A stretch of DNA of 61,039 bases from a virus. The translations under genes and the position numbers were made by a program. Positions 1 through 7,435 of the stretch are shown here, one piece after another (position 1 is the stretch's first letter; each line of letters opens with the position of its first letter). The stretch is from positions 1-61,039 of IMG/VR virus record IMGVR_UViG_3300037193_001461. One strand, 5' to 3'. The notes under the pieces were generated by a model that saw only the letters and a list, made by a program, of their open reading frames with translations, did no database searches and had not been told where the DNA came from.

Positions 1-547
1 AGGGGCGCTCTGTTGCTGGACCCGCCGTATCAGCGCGGCAGCGTGTGGACGCTGGACCAGCGCATCGCGCTCGTGGAGTCGTGGCTGCGCGGCCTGCCGG
101 CCGGCGTGGTCATCCTCTCCTACCGAGGCACCGACAGGTGGCAGAGCAGCGACCCGTACGAGACCGGTCAGGGCATCTGGGCCGTCATCGACGGCAAGCA
201 GCGGTTGACCACGGCCCTGATGTGGTTCTCCGGTGAGTTCGCCGTCCCGGCATCGTGGTTTCCCCTCCGAACACGTCGCGTCCACCGAGGACACCGACGA
301 CGGCCCGTACGTCCGGTACACCGGGCTGACCGTGCCGGGTCAGCGGCTCTTCGCCAACCGGGCGTTGCTCATGATCGCTGAGACCAAGGACTGTGCGACC
401 GAGGCCGATGAGGCCCGGTTCTACCTGCTCGTAAATGGCGGCGGCACGCAGCAGACCGACGCCGACATGGCCAACGCGGCCCGCGTGGCCCTCGACTCGG
501 GACTGGACAGCATGTTCCGCCGTCTGGGTCCGCCGGACGTGAACTGA
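1..547 (+). CDS. DUF262-type (ParB/Srx-like fold) protein, 5' partial, reading frame broken once
   Basis: The 5' end lies outside the window. Frame 1 reads the DUF262 signatures LLDPPYQRG, then W, and about 45 residues later DGKQRLTTALMWF. From about base 262 the family-like sequence continues in the next frame (PSEHVAS...RFYLLVNGGGT...) to the TGA at 545-547. The switch is +1 and falls at a run of four C (262-265, TTT CCC CTC C). Uninterrupted frame 1 would run to 381 in arginine-rich out-of-frame sequence. Either one extra C inactivates the gene (or is a sequencing error), or a Pro-tRNA slips +1 on CCC-C. DUF262 proteins are nucleases or NTPases of ParB-like fold, often linked to restriction; several actinophages carry short versions. 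Family call firm, substrate unknown. Confidence 0.7.
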
Positions 548-585
548 GCACGACGGCCGGCCGGGAGCCGCAATCCCGGCGACGA

Positions 586-683
586 GGGCCCCGCAGCGAG
601 GCAGCCCCGCATGTGAGCGCGAACCTTGGTCGGTTCCTCCGCGCTCCGTGGGGACCCCGGTTCGAATCCGGGCGGGCCCACCA
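586..683 (+). tRNA. tRNA-like 3' end (T-arm and acceptor with encoded CCA); 5' half not canonical
   Basis: Bases 656-672 form a perfect T-arm: 5-bp stem CCCGG/CCGGG around the loop TTCGAAT. They are followed by a 7-base acceptor strand (673-679), A680 and CCA (681-683). GGGCCC at 586-591 could pair with six of the seven acceptor bases. I could not fold a normal D-arm or anticodon arm in between; 615-646 instead makes a 6-bp stem enclosing a second hairpin. This is either a degenerate phage tRNA or the captured 3' end of a host tRNA gene, as in attP sites of tyrosine integrases. Confidence 0.4.
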
Positions 684-722
684 CCGACAGACCGACGACG
701 TCCACGGAAGCGAGACTCGACC

Positions 723-965
723 ATGAAGGCCATGACTGATGCTGAACGCCGTGCCACCCTCGTGGGTGCTGCCGATACCCGTACACGGCCGCCGTTCCCC
801 ACGCACCCGTTCGCCGGGTCCGACAAGGAGCGGGCGCAGATCGGACTCCCCGGCCACTGCGAGCGCTGCGCCGAGGTCGGCCACGTCAAGGCGCACCGCA
901 GCCTCGGGTGTGGAGACGTCGGGTGCAACTCCGCCCACGACGACCACGGAAGCGCGGAAGCATGA
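723..965 (+). CDS. small Cys/His-rich protein, possible zinc-binding
   Basis: 80 residues from ATG 723, preceded by the extended Shine-Dalgarno-like CCACGGAAG. The C-terminal half has CERC, then GCGDVGC and several His, which could hold a zinc ion; the N-terminal half is featureless. Its TGA overlaps the ATG of the next gene (ATGA at 962-965), so the two are probably translationally coupled. I recognise no family. Its place at the head of a three-gene plus-strand cluster beside the partition genes suggests an accessory or early function. Confidence 0.7.
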   Translation: MKAMTDAERRATLVGAADTRTRPPFPTHPFAGSDKERAQIGLPGHCERCAEVGHVKAHRSLGCGDVGCNSAHDDHGSAEA

Positions 966-1540
966 GCAACGCACTCCCCGAGTGGCTGGTGGACTACGTG
1001 CTGAAGCGGGACCAGCAGCGAGCCGACGAGGTGAACGCCGTGCTCGCCGCCATGAGCGAGCGGGAGCGGCGACTGGTCCGCGAAGCTGCCGTCATGGGGT
1101 ACGTCCACGGCCGCCAGCACCCGGCGGGCACCGATCACCCGAAGGACTCCACGGTCCTGGCCAACGTGATCGGGGCGTGTCTGGCGAACGGCGACCTGTA
1201 CCCAGTGACCAACGCCGTCACCAAGGCCGGGCCGCCCGTCGCCCTGACCCCGTGCACACACGACCGGTCGCTGCACGAGGCGGAGCACACCGGGCTGATC
1301 GTGGAGGGGTGCCCGTGGTGCGCCGGACGCGAGCAGCAGGGCGTGCCCGGCCACAGCAAGCCACTCGTCCGCGTGACGTCCGGCGGAGTCCGACCGACCG
1401 AACTGAACTCGGCCGAGCGCGCGATGCTGCGCTACGCCATCGGATGCGCCCGTGAGGACATGGACGATCGGGCCGACGAGTTCGCCGCCGTGGACCGGGC
1501 AGCCCTGGAGTCCCTGCGGCGTCTGGCCGGAGAGGAGTGA
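962..1540 (+). CDS. hypothetical phage protein
   Basis: 192 residues. The N-terminal ~80 residues are mostly helical and charged (DYVLKRDQQRADEV...MSERERRLV). A central segment carries CTHD and GCPWCAG, a possible zinc knuckle, and the C-terminus is again helical and acidic (REDMDDRADEF). The ATGA overlap with the upstream gene and GTGA overlap with the downstream gene fix both ends and show a three-gene coupled unit. No family recognised. Confidence 0.7.
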   Translation: MSNALPEWLVDYVLKRDQQRADEVNAVLAAMSERERRLVREAAVMGYVHGRQHPAGTDHPKDSTVLANVIGACLANGDLYPVTNAVTKAGPPVALTPCTHDRSLHEAEHTGLIVEGCPWCAGREQQGVPGHSKPLVRVTSGGVRPTELNSAERAMLRYAIGCAREDMDDRADEFAAVDRAALESLRRLAGEE

Positions 1541-1824
1541 CTGTGAACGTCGGCCGGACCAAGTGGCCGTCCGCTCAGCACCTCCAGCGGGCAGCCGGCC
1601 AGACACGCGAGCCCGATCCGAACCTGGACCCGGAACGGAAGTTCTACACGGCGCCGCTTGGGGATTGGCTCGACAAGGCGGCCAACGAACTGGCGTGGCT
1701 GGCTCCCTACCGCGAGCACGAGGGCGGCTACCGTCCTTGGCGCACCGCTACCCGCGCTGCTCACGGTGTCCTCGGTCTGCCGGATGCGGACGGCTGCTCC
1801 GTGTGCCACCCTCCCCGCCGCTGA
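1537..1824 (+). CDS. hypothetical small protein
   Basis: 95 residues from GTG 1537, which overlaps the previous stop as GTGA; a second GTG lies at 1543. Last gene of the 723-1824 cluster. It ends ADGCSVCHPPRR. The middle (WLDKAANELAWLAPYREHEGGY) looks like a compact helical domain. It is followed directly by a strong bidirectional terminator that also serves the convergent parB-like gene. No family recognised. Confidence 0.65.
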   Translation: MTVNVGRTKWPSAQHLQRAAGQTREPDPNLDPERKFYTAPLGDWLDKAANELAWLAPYREHEGGYRPWRTATRAAHGVLGLPDADGCSVCHPPRR

Positions 1825-1834
1825 CCCGCTCAAC

Positions 1835-1873
1835 GACGAAGCCCCGGGGCCGCGAGGGCTCCGGGGCTTCGTC
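1835..1873. terminator. bidirectional intrinsic terminator
   Basis: Perfect 13-bp stem GACGAAGCCCCGG/CCGGGGCTTCGTC between convergent genes. First member of a dispersed family with the same GAAGCCCCGG arm. Confidence 0.8.
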
Positions 1874-1880
1874 GCGTCCG

Positions 1881-2726
1881 TCACGGCGTGAGGCGACTGA
1901 TCTTCTTCGCGAGGTCGTCGACCTGGGCAGCGAGTTCCAGGCCGCGCTCGTGGTCGGCGGCCAGGGCGTCGGGGACGACCGTGCCGCGCAGTTGCTTGTG
2001 GGCGACGCGCAGGGCCGCGAGCCCCTGTTCTAGCCGGACGATGGCCAGTGCCTGCTCCGGGGTGTGCTCCGTCTGCTGGTCGTCCGGTGCTTCCTCCGGC
2101 CCGTGGTCCGGCTGCTCGGGGATGTAGCGCAGGCGCAGGGCCGCCGCCTTGATGCTGGCGGCCGTGAGTTTCTCTCCAGACGTCTTCACGGCCGCGACAA
2201 CCTCGCGCAGGGCTTCCGGCCCGTGGGTGTCGAGGACCGGGGCGAGGACGCGGGCCTGGGACTCCACAGGCGCGGTGTCGAAAATTTTAGACATGACGAG
2301 CATGGCCGGGGCCGCGTCGATGAGCTGGTATGCCCGGGTGCGGTCCATCTCCCACCGGTCGGTGATGTACTCCTCGAACGTCTCGTGGGTGACCTTGTAG
2401 AGTCCGCCGTCCTCGTCGCGGATCGCGCGCAGGGCCGTGCCCGCTTCCACGACGAACCGCGCCCGCGCTGCCTTGAGCGACCGGCCGGCGGTCTCCTTGG
2501 CCTCGTCGATGGCCCGCTCGAACGCGGCCAGTTTCTCCTCGGCCGTACCGGTGACGGCGGCCGGGTCGAGCGGCTGCGGGGCGAACGGGTCGACCCCTCC
2601 AGGTACTGCCCTCGGGGGCGTTGCCGTGCCGTCGTCGGGCCTCTCCGCACCCGCGTGCCGGGAGCGCAGGACGTCGGACAGGCCGCCCGCGCGGCCGGGG
2701 GCGGGGAGCTGCTTGGCGGGGCTCAC
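1881..2726 (-). CDS. ParB-like partition partner (HTH DNA-binding)
   Basis: 281 residues from GTG 2726, which overlaps the parA stop as GTGA; the longer open frame upstream is antisense-like. After a Pro-rich N-terminus, residues ~50-130 hold a segment typical of plasmid and phage accessory DNA-binding proteins (TFEEYITDRWEMDRTRAYQLIDAA), probably a helix-turn-helix. The C-terminal ~60 residues are a leucine-rich coiled coil suited to dimerisation. No canonical ParB nuclease motif is seen. Its position straight behind a Walker-type ParA strongly suggests the centromere-binding half of a partition cassette. An alternative is a general transcription regulator. Confidence 0.7.
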   Translation of the reverse strand: MSPAKQLPAPGRAGGLSDVLRSRHAGAERPDDGTATPPRAVPGGVDPFAPQPLDPAAVTGTAEEKLAAFERAIDEAKETAGRSLKAARARFVVEAGTALRAIRDEDGGLYKVTHETFEEYITDRWEMDRTRAYQLIDAAPAMLVMSKIFDTAPVESQARVLAPVLDTHGPEALREVVAAVKTSGEKLTAASIKAAALRLRYIPEQPDHGPEEAPDDQQTEHTPEQALAIVRLEQGLAALRVAHKQLRGTVVPDALAADHERGLELAAQVDDLAKKISRLTP

Positions 2727-3517
2727 CGGTCCAGCACCTTGGCGATGGACCGGTACGCCTGGGCGTGCTCCGAGTCGGGCGCGTAGTCGACGGGGGTTCG
2801 CCCGTACCGCCACGCCTCGGTGATGATGACGGACAGCGGGATCGTGCCGAGGATCGGCAGGCCGTCGAGCGACTTCAGCTCGTCCAGGACGGAGTCCGCC
2901 AGCTTGCTCGTGGGCCGGCGCAGCAGGTTGACCACCAGGCCGTGCAGTTCCAGGGGTGTGTGGCGCAGGTCCGCGTCCACGGAGGCGATCTGCGGCAGCA
3001 GCAGCTCCAGGGCCTTGAGGCTGGAGTCCTCGGCCTGCACCGGGATGAGTACGCCGTCGGCGGCGGTCAGTGCATTGTCGGTGAGGATGTCCAGGGACGG
3101 CGGGGAGTCGATGAGTACGTGGTCGTAGACGCCGCGTGCCTGAGCAAGCAGCTTGGCCAGCCGCTGCTCGCGGGCCTTGACCTTGTCGACGTCGCGGACG
3201 GCCATGAACATCTCGAACGCGTTGGGGATGACGTCGATGCGGCCGGCCGGCGCGGAGTGTGTGGTGATCAGGTCGGCGAGCGGACCGGTGAACTCCCCGA
3301 GCAGTGCCCGGTAGAGGTTGGCGGCCCCGAGCCCGGAGGGTGCCTGCCCGACCTTCAGTCCGTCGGTGAGGTGGCCTTGCGGGTCCAAGTCGACGAGGAG
3401 GACGTTACGGCCGGCTTCGGCGAGTGCCCCGGCCTCTCCGATGGTCGTCGCGGTCTTGCCGACGCCACCTTTTTGGTTCGCGATAGCGGTGATGCGCGTG
3501 GTGGTGGATGCATCCAT
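2723..3517 (-). CDS. parA: ParA-family partition ATPase
   Basis: 264 residues. Deviant Walker A KGGVGKT at residues 16-22, followed by LVDLDPQGHLT and the Walker B-type LIDSPPS. Length and motifs match small ParA/Soj ATPases lacking an N-terminal HTH (type Ib-like). Such proteins form ATP-dependent gradients on the nucleoid that segregate plasmids. The partner gene overlaps its 3' end. The 105-bp gap to the divergent gene at 3623 may hold the promoter and a parS-like site, but I see no clear iteron there. Presence in a phage with an integrase suggests a plasmid-like or stabilised lysogenic state. Confidence 0.9.
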   Translation of the reverse strand: MDASTTTRITAIANQKGGVGKTATTIGEAGALAEAGRNVLLVDLDPQGHLTDGLKVGQAPSGLGAANLYRALLGEFTGPLADLITTHSAPAGRIDVIPNAFEMFMAVRDVDKVKAREQRLAKLLAQARGVYDHVLIDSPPSLDILTDNALTAADGVLIPVQAEDSSLKALELLLPQIASVDADLRHTPLELHGLVVNLLRRPTSKLADSVLDELKSLDGLPILGTIPLSVIITEAWRYGRTPVDYAPDSEHAQAYRSIAKVLDR

Positions 3518-3557
3518 GACGCGGGAGCTTATCCGTCACCGCGTGCGTGCAGGCGTA

Positions 3558-3593
3558 TTGCCCCGCCGGGGAACCTATGATTTAGTTAAGTCA
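3558..3593 (+). promoter_or_regulatory. family-1 promoter/operator, copy 1
   Basis: -35 TTGCCC (3558-3563), 17-bp spacer, -10 TTTAGT (3581-3586) inside the near-palindrome TGATTTAGTTAAGTCA (3578-3593). It reads rightward into the gene at 3623. Same layout as six other sites in the window. Confidence 0.7.
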
Positions 3594-3622
3594 CCGAGCA
3601 CTGACCAAGGAAAGCAGGACAC

Positions 3623-4066
3623 ATGGACGCATTCACGACCCCGGGAGCCGTCCGGGGCACCGCGCTGGAACTCGCACCGTCCGCCGGCGGCAAGCCGGAC
3701 ATGACCGTACTGGGTCCGCGTACCAGCGGGCACAGCGGCGTACTGCTGGACGCCGACTGGGTGCTCCCGCTGGCCGCGTGGTTCGCCGGCGAGGCACAGC
3801 CGGTCTCGCTCGGGGGCCGTCCCGGGACGCTGTACGGGCGCACCCTGGACGTACGAGGCGACGAACGCGCTATCGTCTGGAACACGCACACCTGGGCCCG
3901 GCTGGATTGCCTGCTGCCGTTCGGCGACGCCCGGGTGACCATCGGCCCGCGCGGCAAGGGCTACGGCTCCACCGTAATGATCTCGCCCGAAGCCCGGCAG
4001 GACGTGGCCGCGTGGCTGCGCCGGGCCAACTCCGAAGGCTGGACGCGGCGCGAACTGACGGCCTGA
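3623..4066 (+). CDS. hypothetical protein under family-1 promoter
   Basis: 147 residues from ATG 3623, 10 nt after the conserved start-associated 10-mer GACCAAGGAA (3603-3612). The sequence alternates short beta-like stretches (GVLLDADWVLPLAAWFAG, LYGRTLDVRGDERAIVW) and ends with a helix (DVAAWLRRANSEGWTRREL). I recognise no family. It is divergent from parA and driven by a promoter carrying the phage palindromic operator, so it is probably an early or lysogeny-phase gene. Confidence 0.7.
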   Translation: MDAFTTPGAVRGTALELAPSAGGKPDMTVLGPRTSGHSGVLLDADWVLPLAAWFAGEAQPVSLGGRPGTLYGRTLDVRGDERAIVWNTHTWARLDCLLPFGDARVTIGPRGKGYGSTVMISPEARQDVAAWLRRANSEGWTRRELTA

Positions 4067-4150
4067 GCTGGTCGTTCGGCGATTACCGCACCCGCTGGCA
4101 CACTCCGTGCCGTACGCCGCGACCTACCCCCTGCCGGGTCGGGGCTCACG

Positions 4151-4183
4151 GTGCCCCGCCCATACCCCCCATGGGCGGGGCAC
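4151..4183 (+). terminator. strong hairpin upstream of the DUF3560 gene
   Basis: Perfect 13-bp stem GTGCCCCGCCCAT/ATGGGCGGGGCAC with a 7-base loop and no U-tract. It ends the 3623 gene or acts as a leader attenuator for the gene at 4220, whose ribosome-binding site starts 10 nt later. Confidence 0.6.
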
Positions 4184-4219
4184 TCGCAATTGGACCAAGG
4201 AACGCAAGGGGAGGCCCTC

Positions 4220-5218
4220 ATGGGCACCATCACCATCACTCACACCCGCGCCGACGGAACTCTGCTGGAGGGTTCCTGCAAGGGCGACGGAGTCCTGGAA
4301 CTCGTCCGCCCGTTCGGCTTCCGATCCTTCCCGTCACTGGGGTGCCTGGGCGTCATACGTTCCCGGGACAAGGCGGCGCAGCGGTGGCGCATCGACGGGG
4401 CCAGAGCAGCGCTGGAAGCGGCAGGCTGGACCGTGGACGTCGAGATCGACGAGGACACCGCACGCCCGTTCGCCGAGGCCGAAGCGGAGCGGGAGCAGCG
4501 CGTCGAGGAGCGGGCGGAACGATTCTCCGCGCGAGCGGAACGGGCTCGGACCGCCTCGGACGCGGCGTACCGCAGGGCGCACGAGATCGCCGACGCCATC
4601 CCGGCAGGGCAGCCGATCCTGCGCGGCCACCACTCCGAGGGCCGGCACCGGCGGGCCATCGCGCGGATGGACGCGGGCATGCGCCGCTTCATCGACGAGG
4701 GTGAGAACGCGGAGCGCTACGCCGGCCGAGCGGATGCGGCCCGCGACAGCGCTGAGCGCCGAAACGATCCGGCGGTGACGCTGCGGCGCATCGAGAAGCT
4801 GGAAGCCGATCGGCGCCGTGTGCAGCGCTCCCGGGACCGCTGCACCCCGGGCTCGGACTACGCGCGCGAGCTGGACCGGCAGCTCGCCGAACTGGACGAG
4901 CAGCTCACCCACTGGCGAGGCATCATCGCCCGTGCGGAGGCCGAGGGGTTCAAGGTGTGGTCTCGCGCCGACTTCACCAGGGGCGATTTCGTCAAGTACC
5001 GGGGCACCTGGTACGAGGTGCTTCGGGTCAACCCCAAGAGCGTGACCATTCCGCACATCTTCAACGGCGTCGGCCGGGATGTCGTGCGCAAGGACGACGG
5101 TCACCTGGACTGGACGTGGACGGCCGGGTATGCCGACGGCGTCACGGGCCGGATGAGCCCGGAGGAGATGCGCGAGCACCTCGCCGACCGGGACGGCGAG
5201 ACGGGAGGTCAGGGCTGA
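4220..5218 (+). CDS. DUF3560-family protein
   Basis: 332 residues from ATG 4220, preceded by GACCAAGGAA (4193-4202) and GGGGAGG. The middle has the DUF3560 signature: a long charged coiled coil (EAEREQRVEERAERFSAR), then AIPAGQPILRGHHSEGRHRR and an IARMDAGMRRFIDEGENAERYA-type helix. The C-terminal ~90 residues form a small beta-rich domain (GDFVKYRGTWYEVLRVN) that resembles an SH3/KOW-like fold. DUF3560 proteins are common on Streptomyces plasmids and phages; biochemical function unknown. Family call confident. Confidence 0.8.
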   Translation: MGTITITHTRADGTLLEGSCKGDGVLELVRPFGFRSFPSLGCLGVIRSRDKAAQRWRIDGARAALEAAGWTVDVEIDEDTARPFAEAEAEREQRVEERAERFSARAERARTASDAAYRRAHEIADAIPAGQPILRGHHSEGRHRRAIARMDAGMRRFIDEGENAERYAGRADAARDSAERRNDPAVTLRRIEKLEADRRRVQRSRDRCTPGSDYARELDRQLAELDEQLTHWRGIIARAEAEGFKVWSRADFTRGDFVKYRGTWYEVLRVNPKSVTIPHIFNGVGRDVVRKDDGHLDWTWTAGYADGVTGRMSPEEMREHLADRDGETGGQG

Positions 5219-5270
5219 TACCGCCTGCCTTGCGGTCGCGATGAGCGAACCGGGCGACCGGCCAGTTTAA

Positions 5271-5312
5271 CCCGGGCCCCGTTCCTGCCTGCGGGTGGGA
5301 GCGGGGCCCGGG
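5271..5312 (+). terminator. intrinsic terminator after the DUF3560 gene
   Basis: Perfect 11-bp stem CCCGGGCCCCG/CGGGGCCCGGG with a 20-base loop, followed by TGTTT. It belongs to the 324-bp gene-free stretch 5219-5542. The rest of that stretch is relatively AT-rich whiB leader with CGGTAACTCCT at 5322 and a weak GTGTG/CACAC dyad at 5463-5494; no gene seen. Confidence 0.7.
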
Positions 5313-5545
5313 TGTTTCCGTCGGTAACTCCTTTGTATACGGCCCAAGTTGGCCGACAGGGCGTTGAATCGTGGACGATTGGTGAAAGTGACCGCCTCTG
5401 AGCTGCGACAACTCACAATCGGAAACACGTCTACTACTTAGAGCGAGGGCCGTATTTATTCACGTGTGTCCCGTGCCAAACACCGGTGCACACAGCAATG
5501 ATTCGATCTGACAGGTGTCACTGCGTCCGAGGAGTCGATTAGGTG

Positions 5546-5947
5546 ATGCAGCAGCGTTTGGGAGGCGGCTACGCCGCCTCAGAGGTGCGTTGGCAGGACG
5601 ACGCGCTGTGCAACGGAGCGCCCTTGGAGGTGTTCGTTCCGGACAAAGAGGACGACGATGGCCTGGAAGCCTCGCGCTCGTACTGCAACCCGTGCCCCGT
5701 TCGGGGGACATGCCTCCGCTATGCGCTTACATACGGCCTGCGGGGGTATTGGGGCGGGACCGACACGGCAGAGCGCCGTCGTCTGAAGGCGAAGAAGGAT
5801 CGAGTGAAGTGCCCCGTCTGCACGTCCAGCCGTGTCGTTGACATGGAGGGCAGCGACGACGCACTGTGCCTGGCCTGTGGCCTGTCGTGGCTGACCGAGT
5901 CGGCCGCTCAGCCCCGCACTCGTACTAACGTGCGGGCCGTGGCCTAG
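5546..5947 (+). CDS. WhiB-family iron-sulfur regulator with C-terminal zinc ribbon
   Basis: 133 residues from ATG 5546 (GTG at 5543 possible); GAGGAG lies 10 nt upstream. WhiB hallmarks: an isolated Cys near residue 22, then CNPCPVRGTC giving C-x2-C-x5-C, and the turn GYWGGT. These hold a [4Fe-4S] cluster and contact sigma factor in WhiB proteins. Phage WhiBs are known to interfere with host WhiB functions such as septation. Beyond the usual end (~residue 90) this protein carries CPVC...CLAC, an added zinc-ribbon-like module. Likely role: transcription regulator during lysogeny or early infection. Confidence 0.9.
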   Translation: MQQRLGGGYAASEVRWQDDALCNGAPLEVFVPDKEDDDGLEASRSYCNPCPVRGTCLRYALTYGLRGYWGGTDTAERRRLKAKKDRVKCPVCTSSRVVDMEGSDDALCLACGLSWLTESAAQPRTRTNVRAVA

Positions 5948-5980
5948 CAGCCCTCCCCGATGTCAGCGGGGAGGGCTGCT
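5946..5980. terminator. intrinsic terminator after whiB
   Basis: Perfect 14-bp stem AGCAGCCCTCCCCG/CGGGGAGGGCTGCT beginning at the whiB stop codon; convergent with the minus-strand block. Confidence 0.75.
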
Positions 5981-6001
5981 AGGTGGGACCAACGTAGCGG
6001 T

Positions 6002-6031
6002 CGGGCGGCCTACTCAGTGAGTGGCCGCCCG
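6002..6031. terminator. hairpin ending the leftward block
   Basis: CGGGCGGCC and GGCCGCCCG arms around TACTCAGTGAGT. Read leftward it follows the glycosyltransferase stop and is preceded on the minus strand by an A/T-rich run. Confidence 0.6.
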
Positions 6032-6071
6032 GCCTTATTGAGTGAATTACCTCGATCTTTACGCGATCTGT

Positions 6072-7154
6072 TCACGCCGCGTGCGCCCTGGTGGCTCCCT
6101 GCACGTCACGCGCCCTCTCCCACGCCTCCCACCACCGCCAGGCGTTGCCGGACAGCCGCAGGCCCTCAGCAACCTCCCGGCCCGCTGCCGCGTGCTCCTC
6201 ACGCAGAGCCGGTGAGTCGACCAGACGTTTCAGCTCCCGGTACCAGCGCCGTGGCGTATCGGCGAGGACCCCCGCGCCGCGCTGGTGGAGCCGGACGTAC
6301 TCCGCGCGCGGTGAAGCCACCCACGGCACCCCAAGGGCGCTCAGCTCCAACGGCTTCAGCCACGACTTGGCCGCATTGAACACAGTGTCCGCCAGTGGCG
6401 CGATCCCCACGCCCAGCTCTGCCACGGCGGCCGGCCACCCCTGCGGCGTGACGCCCGTACGTCCCTGCGGGTCGGCGGTGAGGCCGAACGCGGCCCCGAC
6501 TCCGGTCGGATCACCGACGACACGGAACTGCGCGCCCTCGGACACCAGGCGCGCGACCGCCCCGCCCACCGGCGCCGGGTCGTCCGGGTGCGAGGCGAGG
6601 GCGGCGGGCCAGCCGAGGACGTCCGAGTCGGCGCGCGGCAGCCCGTAGTAGGCGTCCGGCAGGTGGTTGTAGATGACGTGGCCGCGTCCGTGCCGGGCGT
6701 AGCGTTCCAGCAGCGCCGGGGTGGACACGGTCACGAGGGTGGCGTCCCGGCACGCGGCGGCGAGGTGCTGCCATGAGTGCCGGTGGATGGCTCCGCCCCG
6801 GCCCGGCTTCCCCGCGAAGCGGGGGTGCATCGACTCATAGGCGGGGTTGCGCGGGTGCACGGTGGACAGGTCGTCGTCCACGTCGACCACCACGGCGATG
6901 CCCTTGGCCCTCAGCAGCGGGACCGCCTCGGCCATCCACTGGTGGGTAAGCCGCTGGAAGACGATGACGTCCACATCCCCAACGTCGAGGACGTCCTGGA
7001 CGTGGTCGTCCGGGCCGATGCTCAGCTTCAGTCCCCGGTCGGCGGGCGGCCGGATCTCCACATCGTGCCCCGCCGCCGCGAGCAGCTCAGCCGCCCAGAT
7101 GATCCGGAAGTACCCGCACCCGCCTGTGTCGGCCGGGTATGTGACGACTCGCAT
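6072..7154 (-). CDS. GT-B-type glycosyltransferase
   Basis: 360 residues. It begins MRVVTYPADTGGCGYFRI, a phage glycosyltransferase N-terminus, followed by Rossmann-like stretches (VDVIVFQRL, GIAVVVDVDDDL). The C-terminal half has the donor-site region typical of GT-B enzymes (GIAPLADTVFNAAKSWLKPLELSALGVPWVAS). Related proteins in mycobacteriophages are thought to decorate virion proteins with sugars. It sits last in the leftward structural/lysis block, consistent with capsid or tail glycosylation. The epimerase at 45921 could supply the sugar nucleotide. Substrate not predictable. Confidence 0.8.
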   Translation of the reverse strand: MRVVTYPADTGGCGYFRIIWAAELLAAAGHDVEIRPPADRGLKLSIGPDDHVQDVLDVGDVDVIVFQRLTHQWMAEAVPLLRAKGIAVVVDVDDDLSTVHPRNPAYESMHPRFAGKPGRGGAIHRHSWQHLAAACRDATLVTVSTPALLERYARHGRGHVIYNHLPDAYYGLPRADSDVLGWPAALASHPDDPAPVGGAVARLVSEGAQFRVVGDPTGVGAAFGLTADPQGRTGVTPQGWPAAVAELGVGIAPLADTVFNAAKSWLKPLELSALGVPWVASPRAEYVRLHQRGAGVLADTPRRWYRELKRLVDSPALREEHAAAGREVAEGLRLSGNAWRWWEAWERARDVQGATRAHAA

Positions 7155-7187
7155 TCCTCAGTCTCCGTTCCCTGGTCTACTGCCCGG

Positions 7188-7415
7188 TTACTGCCCGGAC
7201 GTTGCCTGCCCGCTGACCTGCTCGTTCGACGCCCCCTTGTTCCTGGCTGTACGGGCCCCAGACGGCCGCTTCTGGGTCTCTGCGGGCGCCTGGTCGGGCG
7301 GAGACTCCACGGCCCGCAGACGGCCCTCCAGCTCCTCCACGCGTTGCTGGAGCGGGGCGACGGCGCGGCTCACCGCCTCGTCGATGACCGCCCGCATCCT
7401 CGCGTCCTGTGACAT
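7188..7415 (-). CDS. small coiled-coil protein
   Basis: 75 residues. The N-terminal 40 residues form a heptad-patterned coiled coil (VIDEAVSRAVAPLQQRVEELEGRLRAVE); the tail is disordered and rich in Pro, Ala and Gln. It lies between the endolysin and the glycosyltransferase in a lysis-type setting. No family recognised; could be a structural or lysis accessory protein. Confidence 0.6.
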   Translation of the reverse strand: MSQDARMRAVIDEAVSRAVAPLQQRVEELEGRLRAVESPPDQAPAETQKRPSGARTARNKGASNEQVSGQATSGQ

Positions 7416-7435
7416 GGCTACGCCCTTTCGTGTCT

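Noticed and set aside
586-683. A complete functional tRNA
   Set aside because: Only the T-arm, acceptor 3' strand and CCA fit; I could not form D- or anticodon arms.
369-974. Minus-strand frames containing PPGFEPGSP- and ARPDSNRG-like strings
   Set aside because: These strings are well-known artefacts of translating the complement of tRNA sequence; they support the tRNA-like 3' end instead.
3518-3622. parS-like centromere next to parA
   Set aside because: No repeated or palindromic array found except the family-1 promoter dyad.
5322-5342. Possible third copy of the inverted-repeat element before whiB
   Set aside because: Only CGGTAACTCCT and TATACGG match; the outer iterons are absent.
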